A stretch of DNA of 32,315 nucleotides from Acidobacteriota bacterium (GCA_003133645.1 PKYI01000017.1:1-32315); one strand, 5' to 3'. Positions 15,577 through 23,772 are shown, counted from the first letter of the stretch. Notes: a model not told the origin generated them from the sequence alone. Program-made: numbers and translations.

Positions 15577-15939
15577 CTACTCCTCGTCCCCCTCCTCGTC
15601 GGTCCAGAACTTCTCCCCCAGCAGCCGTCCCGAGATCTGCTGCGCGCGGGTGGCGCCGGTTCCGTCCCCGGCCGGACCGCGCTCGGCGATGACGCGCTCG
15701 TACTCGGCGAGAATCGCCTCATCCAGACGCTTACGCGTGTCGCCGTTGAGGGGGTGTGTGATGTCGCGGAACGAGCCGTTGCGCAGCCTCCGCGACGGCA
15801 TCGCGACGTACGCCGTCCCCTCCTTGCCCTCGAGCACCCGGATGTCGCCAACCAGGAAACAACCGTCGAAAACCACCTGCGCAAAGGCCTTGACCTTGCC
15901 CCCCTTGTTCAGGTTGATGCGGACTTCGGTGATCTCCAT
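15577..15939 (-). CDS. spoVG: SpoVG family regulator
   Basis: A 120-residue SpoVG protein: MEITEVRINL, the conserved FDGCFLVGDIRVLEGKEG and FVAMPSR-like YVAMPSRR, then GSFRDITHPLN. An acidic tail (EKFWTDEEGDEE) follows. SpoVG proteins bind DNA and RNA and act as regulators; despite the name they occur in non-sporulating phyla. It sits 3 bp after ispE and before tRNA-Gln and prs, echoing the Bacillus ispE-purR-spoVG-glmU-prs order with purR and glmU missing here. A role in this organism cannot be read from sequence. Confidence 0.95.
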   Translation of the reverse strand: MEITEVRINLNKGGKVKAFAQVVFDGCFLVGDIRVLEGKEGTAYVAMPSRRLRNGSFRDITHPLNGDTRKRLDEAILAEYERVIAERGPAGDGTGATRAQQISGRLLGEKFWTDEEGDEE

Positions 15940-15942
15940 CGT

Positions 15943-16827
15943 TCACTCCCTCCCGTCCGACGCCCGCAGGCGCGATGCATCCCGGCCCAGCACCGGGGCC
16001 ACCAGTGGTCCGAGGGCTTCCAGCGCCCGCGCGGCCTGCCGCGCGTCCGGTTCGTCGCGGTAGAGGCCGAACACGGTCCCTCCGCTGCCGGAGAGCATGG
16101 CCAACATCGGCCCCGTGGCGCGCACCCGCGCGAGGCGCTCGGCGACCTCCGGCCAGCGCTGGGCGACCGTCGGCTGCAAGTCGTTGCGGCAGCGGCCGAC
16201 CGGAAGGTCGCCGCCGCTCACGACCCACTCATATATCTCACGATCCGCATCGCCGTCCAGTCCACGGGCGTCGAACGCCCGGTACACCTCGGCGGTCGAG
16301 AGCGGCGCCGGCCCCGGCAGCAGCAGCACCCACCACGCCGGCAGGTCCGGCAGCGGTGCGACCTCCGAACCGCGGCCGACGCCCCACGCCGCGCCCCCGA
16401 CGAGAAAGAACGGCACGTCGGCGCCGAGCGCGGCCGCGAGCTCGACGAGCGCCCGCGGGTCCAGGTCGGTTCTCCACAGACTGGCGGCGCCGACAAGCGC
16501 CGCCGCGGCGTCCGCAGAACCGCCGCCGAGCCCGCCACCCGCCGGGATCGCCTTGCGCAGCGTCATGCGCGCGCCGTGTGCGCCGCCGGCGCTCGCGGCC
16601 AGGGCTCGGACCGCCCTCACCGCCAGGTTCTCGGGGCCGGCCGGCGCGGCGCCGGCCGGCACGACGCTCAGCTCGAACGCCCCCGCCGGCGCCACCTCGA
16701 GCGCCAGTTCGTCCCAGAGTCCGACCGCCGCGAACACGGTGCGCAGCTCATGGTAGCCGTCGGGGCGCCGTCCCAGCACCTCGAGGTGCAGGTTCACCTT
16801 GGCCGGGCACGAGACGACGACCTTCAC
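15943..16827 (-). CDS. ispE: 4-diphosphocytidyl-2-C-methyl-D-erythritol kinase
   Basis: GHMP kinase of the MEP isoprenoid pathway; phosphorylates CDP-methylerythritol. The 294-residue protein has CPAKVNLHLEVLGRRPDGYHEL at the N-terminus (catalytic K and H), the ATP loop IPAGGGLGGGSADAAAAL, the catalytic Asp in GADVPFF, and LSGSGGTVFG in the C-terminal half. GTG 16827 is chosen because it overlaps the upstream stop as GTGA (16824-16827); the open frame continues upstream but in the shadow of the lipoprotein gene. spoVG starts 3 bp after its stop. Confidence 0.95.
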   Translation of the reverse strand: MKVVVSCPAKVNLHLEVLGRRPDGYHELRTVFAAVGLWDELALEVAPAGAFELSVVPAGAAPAGPENLAVRAVRALAASAGGAHGARMTLRKAIPAGGGLGGGSADAAAALVGAASLWRTDLDPRALVELAAALGADVPFFLVGGAAWGVGRGSEVAPLPDLPAWWVLLLPGPAPLSTAEVYRAFDARGLDGDADREIYEWVVSGGDLPVGRCRNDLQPTVAQRWPEVAERLARVRATGPMLAMLSGSGGTVFGLYRDEPDARQAARALEALGPLVAPVLGRDASRLRASDGRE

Positions 16828-17522
16828 GGCCGCGTTCCGCACTCGGGCGCCGTCAGCCAGGCCGGCGGCGCCGGCGCTCCGCTCGGACGCCACGCCTGAA
16901 GGTCGAGACCCGCCTCGACCGTCCCGGCCGTGAGGACCAGCCGGTGGGGCACCCGGCCCCCCTCGTCGGTCCGCACCACACTCATCGCCGGCGTGGCGTC
17001 CCCGACCCGCGTCAGGAGCACTCGCGTCCAGTGCGGCTCGGGACCCGTCACCCGCGCCCGCCACGCGAGGCCGCCGGACGCCGCCTCCACCCAACCGGGC
17101 AACTCGGGCAGCTCGCGTGCGCCGGCGGGGAGCAGGCCGGAGAGCAGCAGCGCGGCGAGCGCGGGATCGATCGGCAACGAGGCGCCCGCGGCGAGCGGCA
17201 GCACACCCGGCGGCAGCGCCTCCCGGCAACCCTGCTTCACCCGCTCCACGAAGCCGCCGCCGGGTCCGACCCACGCGGCCAGCGCCGTCCCCCCGGGCGG
17301 CACCGCGACCGAGAGCGCCAGGCTCTCGCCGTCGCCCCGCACGGTCAGGACGAGGCCCCGGTGGCCGCAGCACGAGAAACGGTACAGGGCGGAGAATGCG
17401 CGCGGCGCGACGACCAGCGCCTGCCAGCCCGCGGGGAGCGGCGCGGAGGGCGGAACGGCGTGCCGGCAGCCCGCCGCCACGACCAGCGCTGCGAGCAGGG
17501 CTGCGCTACGGCGTCTTGCCAC
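16824..17522 (-). CDS. Lipoprotein in the LolB position, function unproven
   Basis: A 232-residue lipoprotein with signal peptide and lipobox VVAAGC (Cys19). The mature part is beta-rich with motifs such as LVLTVRGDGESLALSVAVPP and ends VEAGLDLQAWRPSG. Position directly before ispE matches lolB-ispE-prs of proteobacteria, and the size and beta pattern fit a LolB or DUF4292-like fold, so an outer-membrane lipoprotein insertion role is plausible but inferred. Start is GTG 17522, overlapping the TPR gene end by 17 bp. It overlaps ispE by 4 bp. Confidence 0.7.
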   Translation of the reverse strand: MARRRSAALLAALVVAAGCRHAVPPSAPLPAGWQALVVAPRAFSALYRFSCCGHRGLVLTVRGDGESLALSVAVPPGGTALAAWVGPGGGFVERVKQGCREALPPGVLPLAAGASLPIDPALAALLLSGLLPAGARELPELPGWVEAASGGLAWRARVTGPEPHWTRVLLTRVGDATPAMSVVRTDEGGRVPHRLVLTAGTVEAGLDLQAWRPSGAPAPPAWLTAPECGTRP

Positions 17523-19434
17523 CCGCGACCTCGGCGAGCTTCTTCTCGATCCGCTCCTTCTGGCCCGCTTCCTCGGGGATGTTCGCGAGCGCCTGCCGGT
17601 ACGCCTCGGCGGCCCGGCTCATGTCGCCGCGAGCGCGCAGCAGGTCGCCGACGTGCTCCTTGACGCTGGCGTCGAACGGGTCGAGCCGGCTCGCCTCGGT
17701 AAGGTACTTCTCCGCCCGGTCGAGGTCCCCGAGCCTGAAGTACACCCATCCGAGCGAGTCCTGAAAAGCCCCCGAGGAAGGGTCGAGCTGCACGGCCTTG
17801 GTCAGCATGCCGCGCGCCTCCTCGAGGTGGACGCCCTTGTCGGCGAACATGTACCCGAGGTAGTTGAGCGCCGCCGCGTTGTCGGACTGTTTGGCGAGCA
17901 GCTTCTTGAACTGCGTCACGGCGTCGTCCCACGCGCCCGAGCGCTCGAGGGCGGCGGCGTACGCGAACTGCACTGCGGGCGCGTCCCCGAGGCGCGCCGC
18001 CGCAACGCGTGCCCGGGCGGCGGCGTCCGCGAACCGCTTCGCGCGGTCGAGGACACCGAGCGCGGCCACCACGTCGTCCTCGTTGCCCGCCAGCAATGTG
18101 TCGAGGACCGGCGCCGCCGCGGTTTCGTCCCCGGCCGCGAGGAAAAACTCGGCGAACAGTGCGCTCTTCAGGCGCACGGCATCTGGGTCGTCCTCGACCT
18201 TGGCGCCGCGCAGGAACGTCAAGCCGTCGCGCCACGCCTCCCGCAGGCGGTAGTACTCGCCCCAGAGCGCGAGGGTGCGCCGAGCCATCGTGCCGCCGCC
18301 GCACTTCTCGATCCATGGCAGCGCCGCGTCGGGCCGGTGGTCGAGCAGCTCGAGGGCTGCCCGCTCCTGCGCCACCTCGACGGTCGCGTCCGGGTTGTCG
18401 ATCTTCTTCTCCTCGATCTGCTGCCACACGGAGTTGAGAAGGGTCCTGGCCTCGGGGAGACGCCGCATATCGACGAGCAGGCGCGCCAGCCCCATGGCCG
18501 CGTCGGGGTCGTCGGGGTACGCGGCGTGCGCCCGCCGGTAGAGCCCTTCGGCGACGTCGAGGTGGCCGTCGCCGGCCTCCAGGATCGCTTTCAGGAGGAT
18601 GGCGTCCCGCTGGTTGGGGTCGCCCGCCAGCACCTTGTCGAGCACCTCGCGCGCATGGACGCGGTCGCCGGCGCGCGCCAAAAGCGTCGCCCATCGCGTC
18701 ATGCCCGCGAGGGTGCCGCCCTCCTTCTTCAGCACGTCGCCGAGGATGTCGGCCGCTTCCTTGTACTTGCCCGCGCTGGCAAGGGTGTCCACGAGCTCCA
18801 GCGTCGCGCGCTGGCGCAGCTCGGGGACCGCCGCGGCACGCTTGAGGTAGCCGGCCGCCTCGGTGAACTTGCCGGTCAGACGCAGCGTCTCGCCCGCCAT
18901 CAGCCAGATGCGCGGGTCGTCCGGTTGGTCGTCGAGCAGCACCTTCACCTGTTCCCACGCCTCGGCGCCCTTCCCGAGGCGCACGAGGGACTGGGCCAGC
19001 ACCAGGCGCGCCTGTCCGCCGTGCGGCACGGCGGCCACGCCGCGCTCGAGGTGCGGTAACGCCGCCTCGAGTTCCTGCGGGGTCTGGGCGACCTGCGCCA
19101 GGAGCATGCCGAGGGTCGCTTCACCGGTGGGGGTGAGGTCGCCCGCCCTCTCGAGCTGCTTGACCGCCTCGTCGTTGATCCCCGCGTCGGCGAGCGCGAG
19201 ACCGAACTCCTCGGCGAGCGCAAGGTTTTCGGGGTCGAGCGCCACCGCGCGGCGGAAGAGCTTGAGCCCCTCGGCGATCGCTCCGACCGAGAGCCGCATC
19301 TGCGCCTCGGCGACAATCGCCAGGGCCTCGCTGCTCGGACCCGTCGTCTCGGCCGGTTGGTCCTTGGCCGCGACCGGCGCCGCCAGCGCCAGCACGAACC
19401 CACCCATCAGGATGACTGCCAGGCCTCGCCTCAC
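17506..19434 (-). CDS. Exported tetratricopeptide repeat protein
   Basis: About 642 residues: a signal peptide (GLAVILMGGFVLALAAPVAA) followed by many TPR units. Examples are NLALAEEFGLALADAGINDEAVKQLERAG, shown in part, and the C-terminal set near AALNYLGYMFADKGVHLEEA, DSLGWVYFRLGDLDRAEKYL and EHVGDLLRARGDMSRAAEAY. It probably acts as a periplasmic or outer-membrane scaffold. Three GTG codons in a row (19440, 19437, 19434) follow GGAGG; the third gives the best spacing. A TACAAT -10-like box is at 19459-19454. It lies just upstream of the LolB-like gene, so the two may act together in outer-membrane biogenesis. Confidence 0.85.
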   Translation of the reverse strand: MRRGLAVILMGGFVLALAAPVAAKDQPAETTGPSSEALAIVAEAQMRLSVGAIAEGLKLFRRAVALDPENLALAEEFGLALADAGINDEAVKQLERAGDLTPTGEATLGMLLAQVAQTPQELEAALPHLERGVAAVPHGGQARLVLAQSLVRLGKGAEAWEQVKVLLDDQPDDPRIWLMAGETLRLTGKFTEAAGYLKRAAAVPELRQRATLELVDTLASAGKYKEAADILGDVLKKEGGTLAGMTRWATLLARAGDRVHAREVLDKVLAGDPNQRDAILLKAILEAGDGHLDVAEGLYRRAHAAYPDDPDAAMGLARLLVDMRRLPEARTLLNSVWQQIEEKKIDNPDATVEVAQERAALELLDHRPDAALPWIEKCGGGTMARRTLALWGEYYRLREAWRDGLTFLRGAKVEDDPDAVRLKSALFAEFFLAAGDETAAAPVLDTLLAGNEDDVVAALGVLDRAKRFADAAARARVAAARLGDAPAVQFAYAAALERSGAWDDAVTQFKKLLAKQSDNAAALNYLGYMFADKGVHLEEARGMLTKAVQLDPSSGAFQDSLGWVYFRLGDLDRAEKYLTEASRLDPFDASVKEHVGDLLRARGDMSRAAEAYRQALANIPEEAGQKERIEKKLAEVAGGKTP

Positions 19435-19491
19435 CACCACCTCCGAGCTAATGATTGTAATCGTGTTCTTCCCCCGCGCCTTCCCGCGGCC

Positions 19492-20433
19492 TCATGGCGC
19501 CGCCGCGTCGCTCCACGCCGGGACCATCGACTGCGGCTGCGCCGGCACCACCGCCAGGCCGGTCGCGCCCGCCACCGCCATCACCCGGCGCGGGTGCCGG
19601 CCGTTGTGGGAGAGCACCACGAGATCCTCGCCGGCGAGCGCGATGATCTCGCCCGCAGCGGTCCCGATCGCGTTCACGGGTGCCGCCAGAACGGTGCGGA
19701 ACGTGACGCGCAGCGGCTCGGCCACGCCGGGCTTCACCCGCACGCCCACCAGCTCACCTCCGGCTCGGCCGGCAAGCCCCACCAGGATGCCGCGGCCCTC
19801 GACGCCGGGGCACACGGAACGCACCGCCCCGTCGAGCGCGAGCACGTCGCGGGCGCGGCGCTCGCCGCCGGCGGCGATCAGCTCGAGTGACCGGCCGCCG
19901 GAGACCGCAACTGCGAACGCCCCGTCGGCGGCGAGCGTCACCAGGCTCGGCTCGCCGCCGAGTTCGACGCGGACCGGCGCGCCGCGTTCGAGCGCCGGCA
20001 CGAGCACCAGCGCATGCCCGCCGGGATCCACCGGGATGACCGCCACCAGCCGGCCGTCGGCGGAACATGCGGCGCGCCGCGCCCCGGCCACGCCCGCGAG
20101 CGGCATCCGCGCGATCGGGACGCGCTCGGGGTACGAGAGCGTCGCCAGCAGCCCCGGCAGCACAACGTACATGCGGTCGGGCTCGACGAAGAACAGCGGA
20201 AACACGCGCCCCGGCCAACGCTCCACGGTGCCTGACGCGGCAACGACCGCCGTCCCGGCGTCGCCCGCGAGCGGCACGACGATGCGGCCGTCGGGCGCGG
20301 CGAACGCATCGAGCCCCTCGCCCGGCAACTCCACCCGGCGCACGACAGCCGCGCTCGCGGTCTCGACGAAGACCACCTCGCGCGGGGTGAGCACCGCGGC
20401 GACCGCGGCGACGAGCAGGAAGCTCCCCGGCAC
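19492..20433 (-). CDS. Beta-propeller-like exported protein, unknown function
   Basis: A 313-residue protein with a hydrophobic N-terminus (GSFLLVAAVAAVL) and a series of short repeats of the kind DGRIVVPLAG, DGRLVAVIPVD, DGAFAVAVSGG and GEIIALAGEDLVVLSHNG. This is typical of bladed propellers (PQQ/WD40-like). No catalytic motif is seen. GTG 20433 is used because the export signal begins there; upstream in-frame sequence overlaps queG on the other strand. It is divergent from queG (34-bp gap) and 57 bp upstream of the TPR gene. Confidence 0.65.
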   Translation of the reverse strand: MPGSFLLVAAVAAVLTPREVVFVETASAAVVRRVELPGEGLDAFAAPDGRIVVPLAGDAGTAVVAASGTVERWPGRVFPLFFVEPDRMYVVLPGLLATLSYPERVPIARMPLAGVAGARRAACSADGRLVAVIPVDPGGHALVLVPALERGAPVRVELGGEPSLVTLAADGAFAVAVSGGRSLELIAAGGERRARDVLALDGAVRSVCPGVEGRGILVGLAGRAGGELVGVRVKPGVAEPLRVTFRTVLAAPVNAIGTAAGEIIALAGEDLVVLSHNGRHPRRVMAVAGATGLAVVPAQPQSMVPAWSDAAAP

Positions 20434-20455
20434 GTCTGCAGTGTACCGCCTCCGG

Positions 20456-20461
20456 TAGACT
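20456..20461 (+). promoter_or_regulatory. -10 box for queG
   Basis: TAGACT ends 6 bp before the GTG start codon at 20468, so transcription would begin at or next to the start codon (leaderless mRNA). No convincing -35 was found. Confidence 0.4.
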
Positions 20462-20467
20462 GACGCA

Positions 20468-21424
20468 GTGAGCGGCGACCTCGCGGCCGACATCAAGCGC
20501 TTTGCGCTCCACGAGCTGGGGTTCTCGCTCGCCGGTATCGCCGGCGCCGACCCCCTTGCCGGCGGCGCGCGCCTCGCCGAATGGCTGGAACGCGGCCACC
20601 ACGGCACGATGGCGTTCCTGGCCGACACCGCCGCGGTACGGTGCGACCCGGGGCGCTTCCTTCCCGGCGCCAGGAGCGTCGTCTGCGTCGCGATGAGCTA
20701 CCACGAGGCCGCCGACCCCCCCGGTCCCGCCGGCGCCACCGAGCGGGCGGCTGTCGCCCGGTACGCCCGCCGGCCCGATTACCACCGCGTCATCCGGACT
20801 CGACTCGTCCGCCTCGGGCGCTTCCTCGCCGCGCGCGAGCCGGGAGCGGCGTGGCGTCCCGCCGTGGACACCGCCCCCCTGCTCGAGAAGGAGCTGGCGC
20901 AGCGGGCCGGACTGGGGTGGATCGGCAAGAACACGTGCCTCGTCAACCGCGCGCTCGGCAGCGAGCTCCTCCTCGGCGAGCTGGTCACCGACGTGGCGCT
21001 CCCACCCGACCGGCCCGAGACCGACCACTGCGGCACGTGCTCCGCGTGCCTGACGGCGTGCCCGTCGCGCGCGTTCGATGCGGCCCGCCTCCTCGACGCC
21101 CGCCGCTGCCTGGCGTACGCCACGATCGAGCACCGCGGGGACTTCACCGCCGCGCTGCTCCCCTCCCTCGGCAACCGCCTGTTCGGCTGCGACGCCTGCC
21201 AGTCCGCCTGCCCGTGGAACCGGCGCGCCCGCCCGTCCTGCGCCCCGCCGCTCGCGCCGCACGCGCATCTCGCCGCGCTCGCACGATCGCGGCTCGAGGG
21301 TATCGATCAAGAGGGGTGGGCCGCCCTCGCCGCCGGCACGCCGCTGCGCCGCCTCGACTACCCCCGGCTCGTACGCAACCTCGAGGCGATCACACGTGGC
21401 GCAGGCCATCGGGGCGGGGCGTGA
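20468..21424 (+). CDS. queG: Epoxyqueuosine reductase
   Basis: Last step of queuosine synthesis in tRNA: reduces epoxyqueuosine to queuosine using cobalamin and two [4Fe-4S] clusters. The 318-residue protein has the cobalamin-domain signature DTAPLLEKELAQRAGLGWIG and two ferredoxin motifs, CGTCSACLTACP and GCDACQSACPWN. The region SYHEAADPP and the C-terminal segment LDYPRLVRNLEAI also fit. The length is slightly under E. coli QueG and lacks its C-terminal HEAT extension. Start is GTG 20468; no Shine-Dalgarno is visible. The stop overlaps the next (broken) reading frame. Confidence 0.95.
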   Translation: MSGDLAADIKRFALHELGFSLAGIAGADPLAGGARLAEWLERGHHGTMAFLADTAAVRCDPGRFLPGARSVVCVAMSYHEAADPPGPAGATERAAVARYARRPDYHRVIRTRLVRLGRFLAAREPGAAWRPAVDTAPLLEKELAQRAGLGWIGKNTCLVNRALGSELLLGELVTDVALPPDRPETDHCGTCSACLTACPSRAFDAARLLDARRCLAYATIEHRGDFTAALLPSLGNRLFGCDACQSACPWNRRARPSCAPPLAPHAHLAALARSRLEGIDQEGWAALAAGTPLRRLDYPRLVRNLEAITRGAGHRGGA

Positions 21425-21806
21425 CCGCCGAGCCGGAGGGCCTTAGGTTCCTCGCAGTCGTCGCCGAAATTCCCCGCGGCGGGATGGCGTTTACCGGTGG
21501 GGTTGGTTCCTCGAGGGCGGAATCCTCGTTCGCACCGCGTCCGGCGTGCGGGCATAGCGGAACGTTTGCCGCCACTTGGCCGTGCCGTTCGACGGTACCG
21601 ACCCCGGGCGCTTCGCCACCCCGGACGGCCGGCACCTGGTGTGCGGCGAGCACGGGGCGCTGTACCGGCCGGACGACGGCCTCTGCGTCGCCGGCCCGTG
21701 CCTCGGCGCGCGGCTGCGGGCGCTCCCGGTGGTGGTCCGCGGCGGCAAGGCGTATCTCGACACGGCGGCGCTTCCGGACACCCTCGCGGGGTGGGGCCAA
21801 CCTTGA
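21421..21806 (+). pseudogene. Rieske-type [2Fe-2S] protein, disrupted by a frameshift and a nonsense codon
   Basis: From GTG 21421 (overlapping the queG stop as GTGA) one frame encodes a Rieske-like start: RFLAVVAEIPRGGMAFTGG. The match then moves to the next frame between about 21490 and 21510 (equivalent to a 1-nt loss): WFLEGGILVRTASGVRA, then TAG at 21555, then RNVCRHLAVPFDG, LVCGEHGALYRPDDGLC and VAGPCLGARLRALPVVV. The ligand pairs C-R-H and C-x-x-H are intact. The TAG replaces a residue that is normally Tyr in VRAYRNxCxH. The remainder could be made from TTG 21576 but would lack the first ligands. This is either a decaying gene or has sequence errors. Confidence 0.75.
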
Positions 21807-21831
21807 CTTTTCGCTCCGAGGCGACTATAAA
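21803..21831 (+). promoter_or_regulatory. Strong sigma70-type promoter of the envelope cluster
   Basis: TTGACT (21803-21808), a 17-bp spacer and TATAAA (21826-21831), close to consensus. Transcription from about 21838 gives a 5' leader of about 200 nt before the lipoprotein gene. A second weak extended -10 (TGGTATGTT, 21951-21958) could give a shorter leader. Confidence 0.75.
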
Positions 21832-21837
21832 CCCCGC

Positions 21838-22039
21838 CTCAGAGGGATCGTGACGGTTCCTCGCGGAGGTGCAAGCCCGCCGCACAGACCAAGAGGAGTG
21901 AAACAGACGGGCTCCCACCGCGCACGGGCAGCCGGTGATCTCCCGTTTGTGGTATGTTGCAGGTTACCGTTCAGAAGAGTACGCTACGAACCGGCATCCG
22001 GAAGATGCCAACCTCTATCAGGAGGAAAGGAGAGTTGAG
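21838..22039 (+). promoter_or_regulatory. Long structured 5' leader of the Ala-rich lipoprotein gene
   Basis: This ~200-nt untranslated region can form several hairpins: CCTC-GCG-GAGG (21859-21869), a GCCCG/CGGGC stem (about 21875-21912), CACCG/CGGTG (about 21916-21937), GGCATC/GATGCC (21993-22009) and CCTC..GAGG (22012-22025). The last one covers an upstream AGGAGG. A second ribosome site, AAAGGAG, lies nearer the ATG. I could not match it to a riboswitch class from memory. Confidence 0.45.
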
Positions 22040-22660
22040 ATGCGTAAGAACCAGGTGTTTGTTGGTGTGTTGCTGTTGGTCGTGGCCGTTCTGGCCGTCG
22101 GCTGCGCCAAGCCGCCGCAGCAGGAGAGCGATGGTGCGAAGGCTGCGATGACCGCCGCCGAGCAGGCCGAGGCGCCGAAGTACGCCGCTGACGCTTGGGA
22201 CAAGGCCCAGCAGGCGATGAACGCGGTCAACGCCGAACTCGAGGCGCAGCAGGCCAAGTTCGCCCTGTTCCGCTCCTACACCAAGAGCAAGCAGCTGATC
22301 GCCGACGCCACCAATGCCGCCAACGCCGCCAAGGACGCCGCGGTCGCTGGCAAGGAGAAGGTGAAGACCGACGCCAAGGCCGCCATCGACGCCGCCAAGG
22401 CTTCTCTCGCTGCCGCCAACACGCTGTTCGCCGACATCGAGAAGTGCGGTCGCGCGAAGCGGGCGAAGGAAGTGAAGAAGGACCTCGAGACCGTCAAGGG
22501 CAACCTCGACTCCTACCAGGCCACGGTCACCGATATCGACAGCAAGTTCACCAAGGAAGACTTCTTCGGCGCGAAGGCTGCGGCCGAGACCCTCAAGGGC
22601 CAGATCGACCCGATCGCCAAGGACCTCGAGGGCATCAAGACCAAGTTCAAGTGCACGTAA
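22040..22660 (+). CDS. Ala-rich coiled-coil lipoprotein
   Basis: A 206-residue lipoprotein: signal peptide MRKNQVFVGVLLLVVAVLA and lipobox LAVGC (Cys22). The mature part is helical and rich in Ala, Lys and Asp with heptad spacing (ATNAANAAKDAAVAGKEKVK, then TDAKAAIDAAKASLAA), resembling DUF4398 or Lpp-like envelope proteins. Two further Cys occur, one in EKCGRAK and the last in KFKCT. A good ribosome site (AGGAGGAAAGGAG), consensus promoter and A/T-poor biased codons suggest high expression. L,D-transpeptidases follow directly, so the lipoprotein may link the outer membrane to peptidoglycan; that is inference. Confidence 0.75.
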   Translation: MRKNQVFVGVLLLVVAVLAVGCAKPPQQESDGAKAAMTAAEQAEAPKYAADAWDKAQQAMNAVNAELEAQQAKFALFRSYTKSKQLIADATNAANAAKDAAVAGKEKVKTDAKAAIDAAKASLAAANTLFADIEKCGRAKRAKEVKKDLETVKGNLDSYQATVTDIDSKFTKEDFFGAKAAAETLKGQIDPIAKDLEGIKTKFKCT

Positions 22661-23772
22661 GTCGTTTCGATCGCAGTGACAATGGGACGGCGGCGGGCAA
22701 CCGCCGCCGTTCTGCTGCCCGCGCGGCCGCTTTGGCCGCGATGTTCGTCTCGCTCGCCGCTTGCGCCCGCCGCCCGGCGCCCGATGTCGACGCCCCGCGG
22801 CGGACCGCGCGCAAGGCGGTCACGATCGTCCGCACCGAGGCGCCGGCGCAGGCCAGGCTGATCGAGCGGCTGGTCGCGATTGCGGAGGTTGCCACGGCCG
22901 CGGAGGCGAACGCCCCCTGGTGGGAGGGGTCGGTCGGGCGCACCGAGGCCGCGTGGTTGCGGGTGGCGCGTGCCGCCCACGACGCGGTCACCGGGGTCCG
23001 GGATGCCGACAGCCGCGCGGAGAAGCGCTTTGCCAGCTTGCAGCCCAACGCCCGCAGCGAGGTTGCGCGCGCCCTGGCCGAGATCAACGAGGCGGGGATG
23101 GGTCGCCACGAGGCGGCCGCCATGCAGCACGCCCTCGTGAGCATCTCGTTCGGCGAGAAGCTGGCGGCTGCCGAGCGGCGCCAGGAGGCCGCGGACGAAC
23201 TTGCCACGGCGCACGCGAGCGCGGCGGTGGTGCACCGCAAGTGGATCGCGCTGCACGCGCGCTTCTCCGATCGCGCCAACCTGAGGCTCTGGCACGCCTG
23301 GGCGGAGCAGACCATCGAGGAGTCGCGGCGCACCGGCGAGAGCGTGCTCCTCATCGACAAGCTGCGCCGCCGGGTGTTCCTGTACCGCGGCGGCCGGGTG
23401 ATCGCCAGCTACCCGGCGGAGCTGGGCGCCAACGGGCTGGTGCGCAAGGAGCATTCCGGGGACCGCGCCACCCCCGAGGGCAGGTACCACATCGTGCTGG
23501 CCAAGCGGCCGCCGCAGACGAAGTTCAGCAAGGCGCTCCTGATCAACTATCCCAACGACGAGGACCGCATGCGCTTCGCTCTCGGGCGCAGGCGCGGTAC
23601 CATCTCGCAGAGGGCCGGGATCGGCAACCTGATCGAGATCCACGGCGACGGGGGCGAGGGACGGGATTGGACGGACGGCTGCGTAGCGTTGACCAACGAG
23701 GACATGGACCGGCTCTTCGCCCACGTCGGGGTCGGGACGCCAGTGACCATCGTGGGGAGCTATGAGCGCTGA
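22651..23772 (+). CDS. L,D-transpeptidase (YkuD) lipoprotein
   Basis: A 373-residue protein with an RR-rich signal and lipobox SLAAC (Cys38). Residues about 45-225 are an Ala-rich helical region, and a YkuD domain fills the C-terminal ~150 residues. The catalytic site is IHGDGGEGRDWTDGC: His331 and Cys344. SKALLINYPNDEDRMRF and GVGTPVTIVG are typical. Start GTG 22651 overlaps the lipoprotein end by 10 bp and is the only start that leaves a complete signal peptide. It probably forms 3-3 cross-links or attaches proteins to peptidoglycan. The stop overlaps the next gene by 11 bp. Confidence 0.85.
   Translation: MHVSRFDRSDNGTAAGNRRRSAARAAALAAMFVSLAACARRPAPDVDAPRRTARKAVTIVRTEAPAQARLIERLVAIAEVATAAEANAPWWEGSVGRTEAAWLRVARAAHDAVTGVRDADSRAEKRFASLQPNARSEVARALAEINEAGMGRHEAAAMQHALVSISFGEKLAAAERRQEAADELATAHASAAVVHRKWIALHARFSDRANLRLWHAWAEQTIEESRRTGESVLLIDKLRRRVFLYRGGRVIASYPAELGANGLVRKEHSGDRATPEGRYHIVLAKRPPQTKFSKALLINYPNDEDRMRFALGRRRGTISQRAGIGNLIEIHGDGGEGRDWTDGCVALTNEDMDRLFAHVGVGTPVTIVGSYER
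22687..22710 (+). other. Strong 9-bp hairpin at the lipoprotein/transpeptidase junction
   Basis: ACGGCGGCG-GGCAAC-CGCCGCCGT lies 26 bp after the lipoprotein stop and inside the signal-peptide codons of the transpeptidase gene. It is followed by TCTGCTG, not a T-run. It could lower read-through or stabilise the upstream mRNA. Confidence 0.5.

Noticed and set aside
21555-21557. Amber codon read through as a sense codon (recoding or pyrrolysine)
   Set aside because: A frameshift upstream in the same gene and normal use of TAG as stop elsewhere make a pseudogene or sequence error simpler.
21838-22039. The lipoprotein leader as RNase P RNA, 6S RNA, cobalamin or c-di-GMP riboswitch
   Set aside because: None of the conserved core strings I know for these classes is present.
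22676-22861. Alternative short frame beginning MTMGRRRATAAVLLP
   Set aside because: It is a shadow of the transpeptidase signal region; the other frame continues into the YkuD domain.
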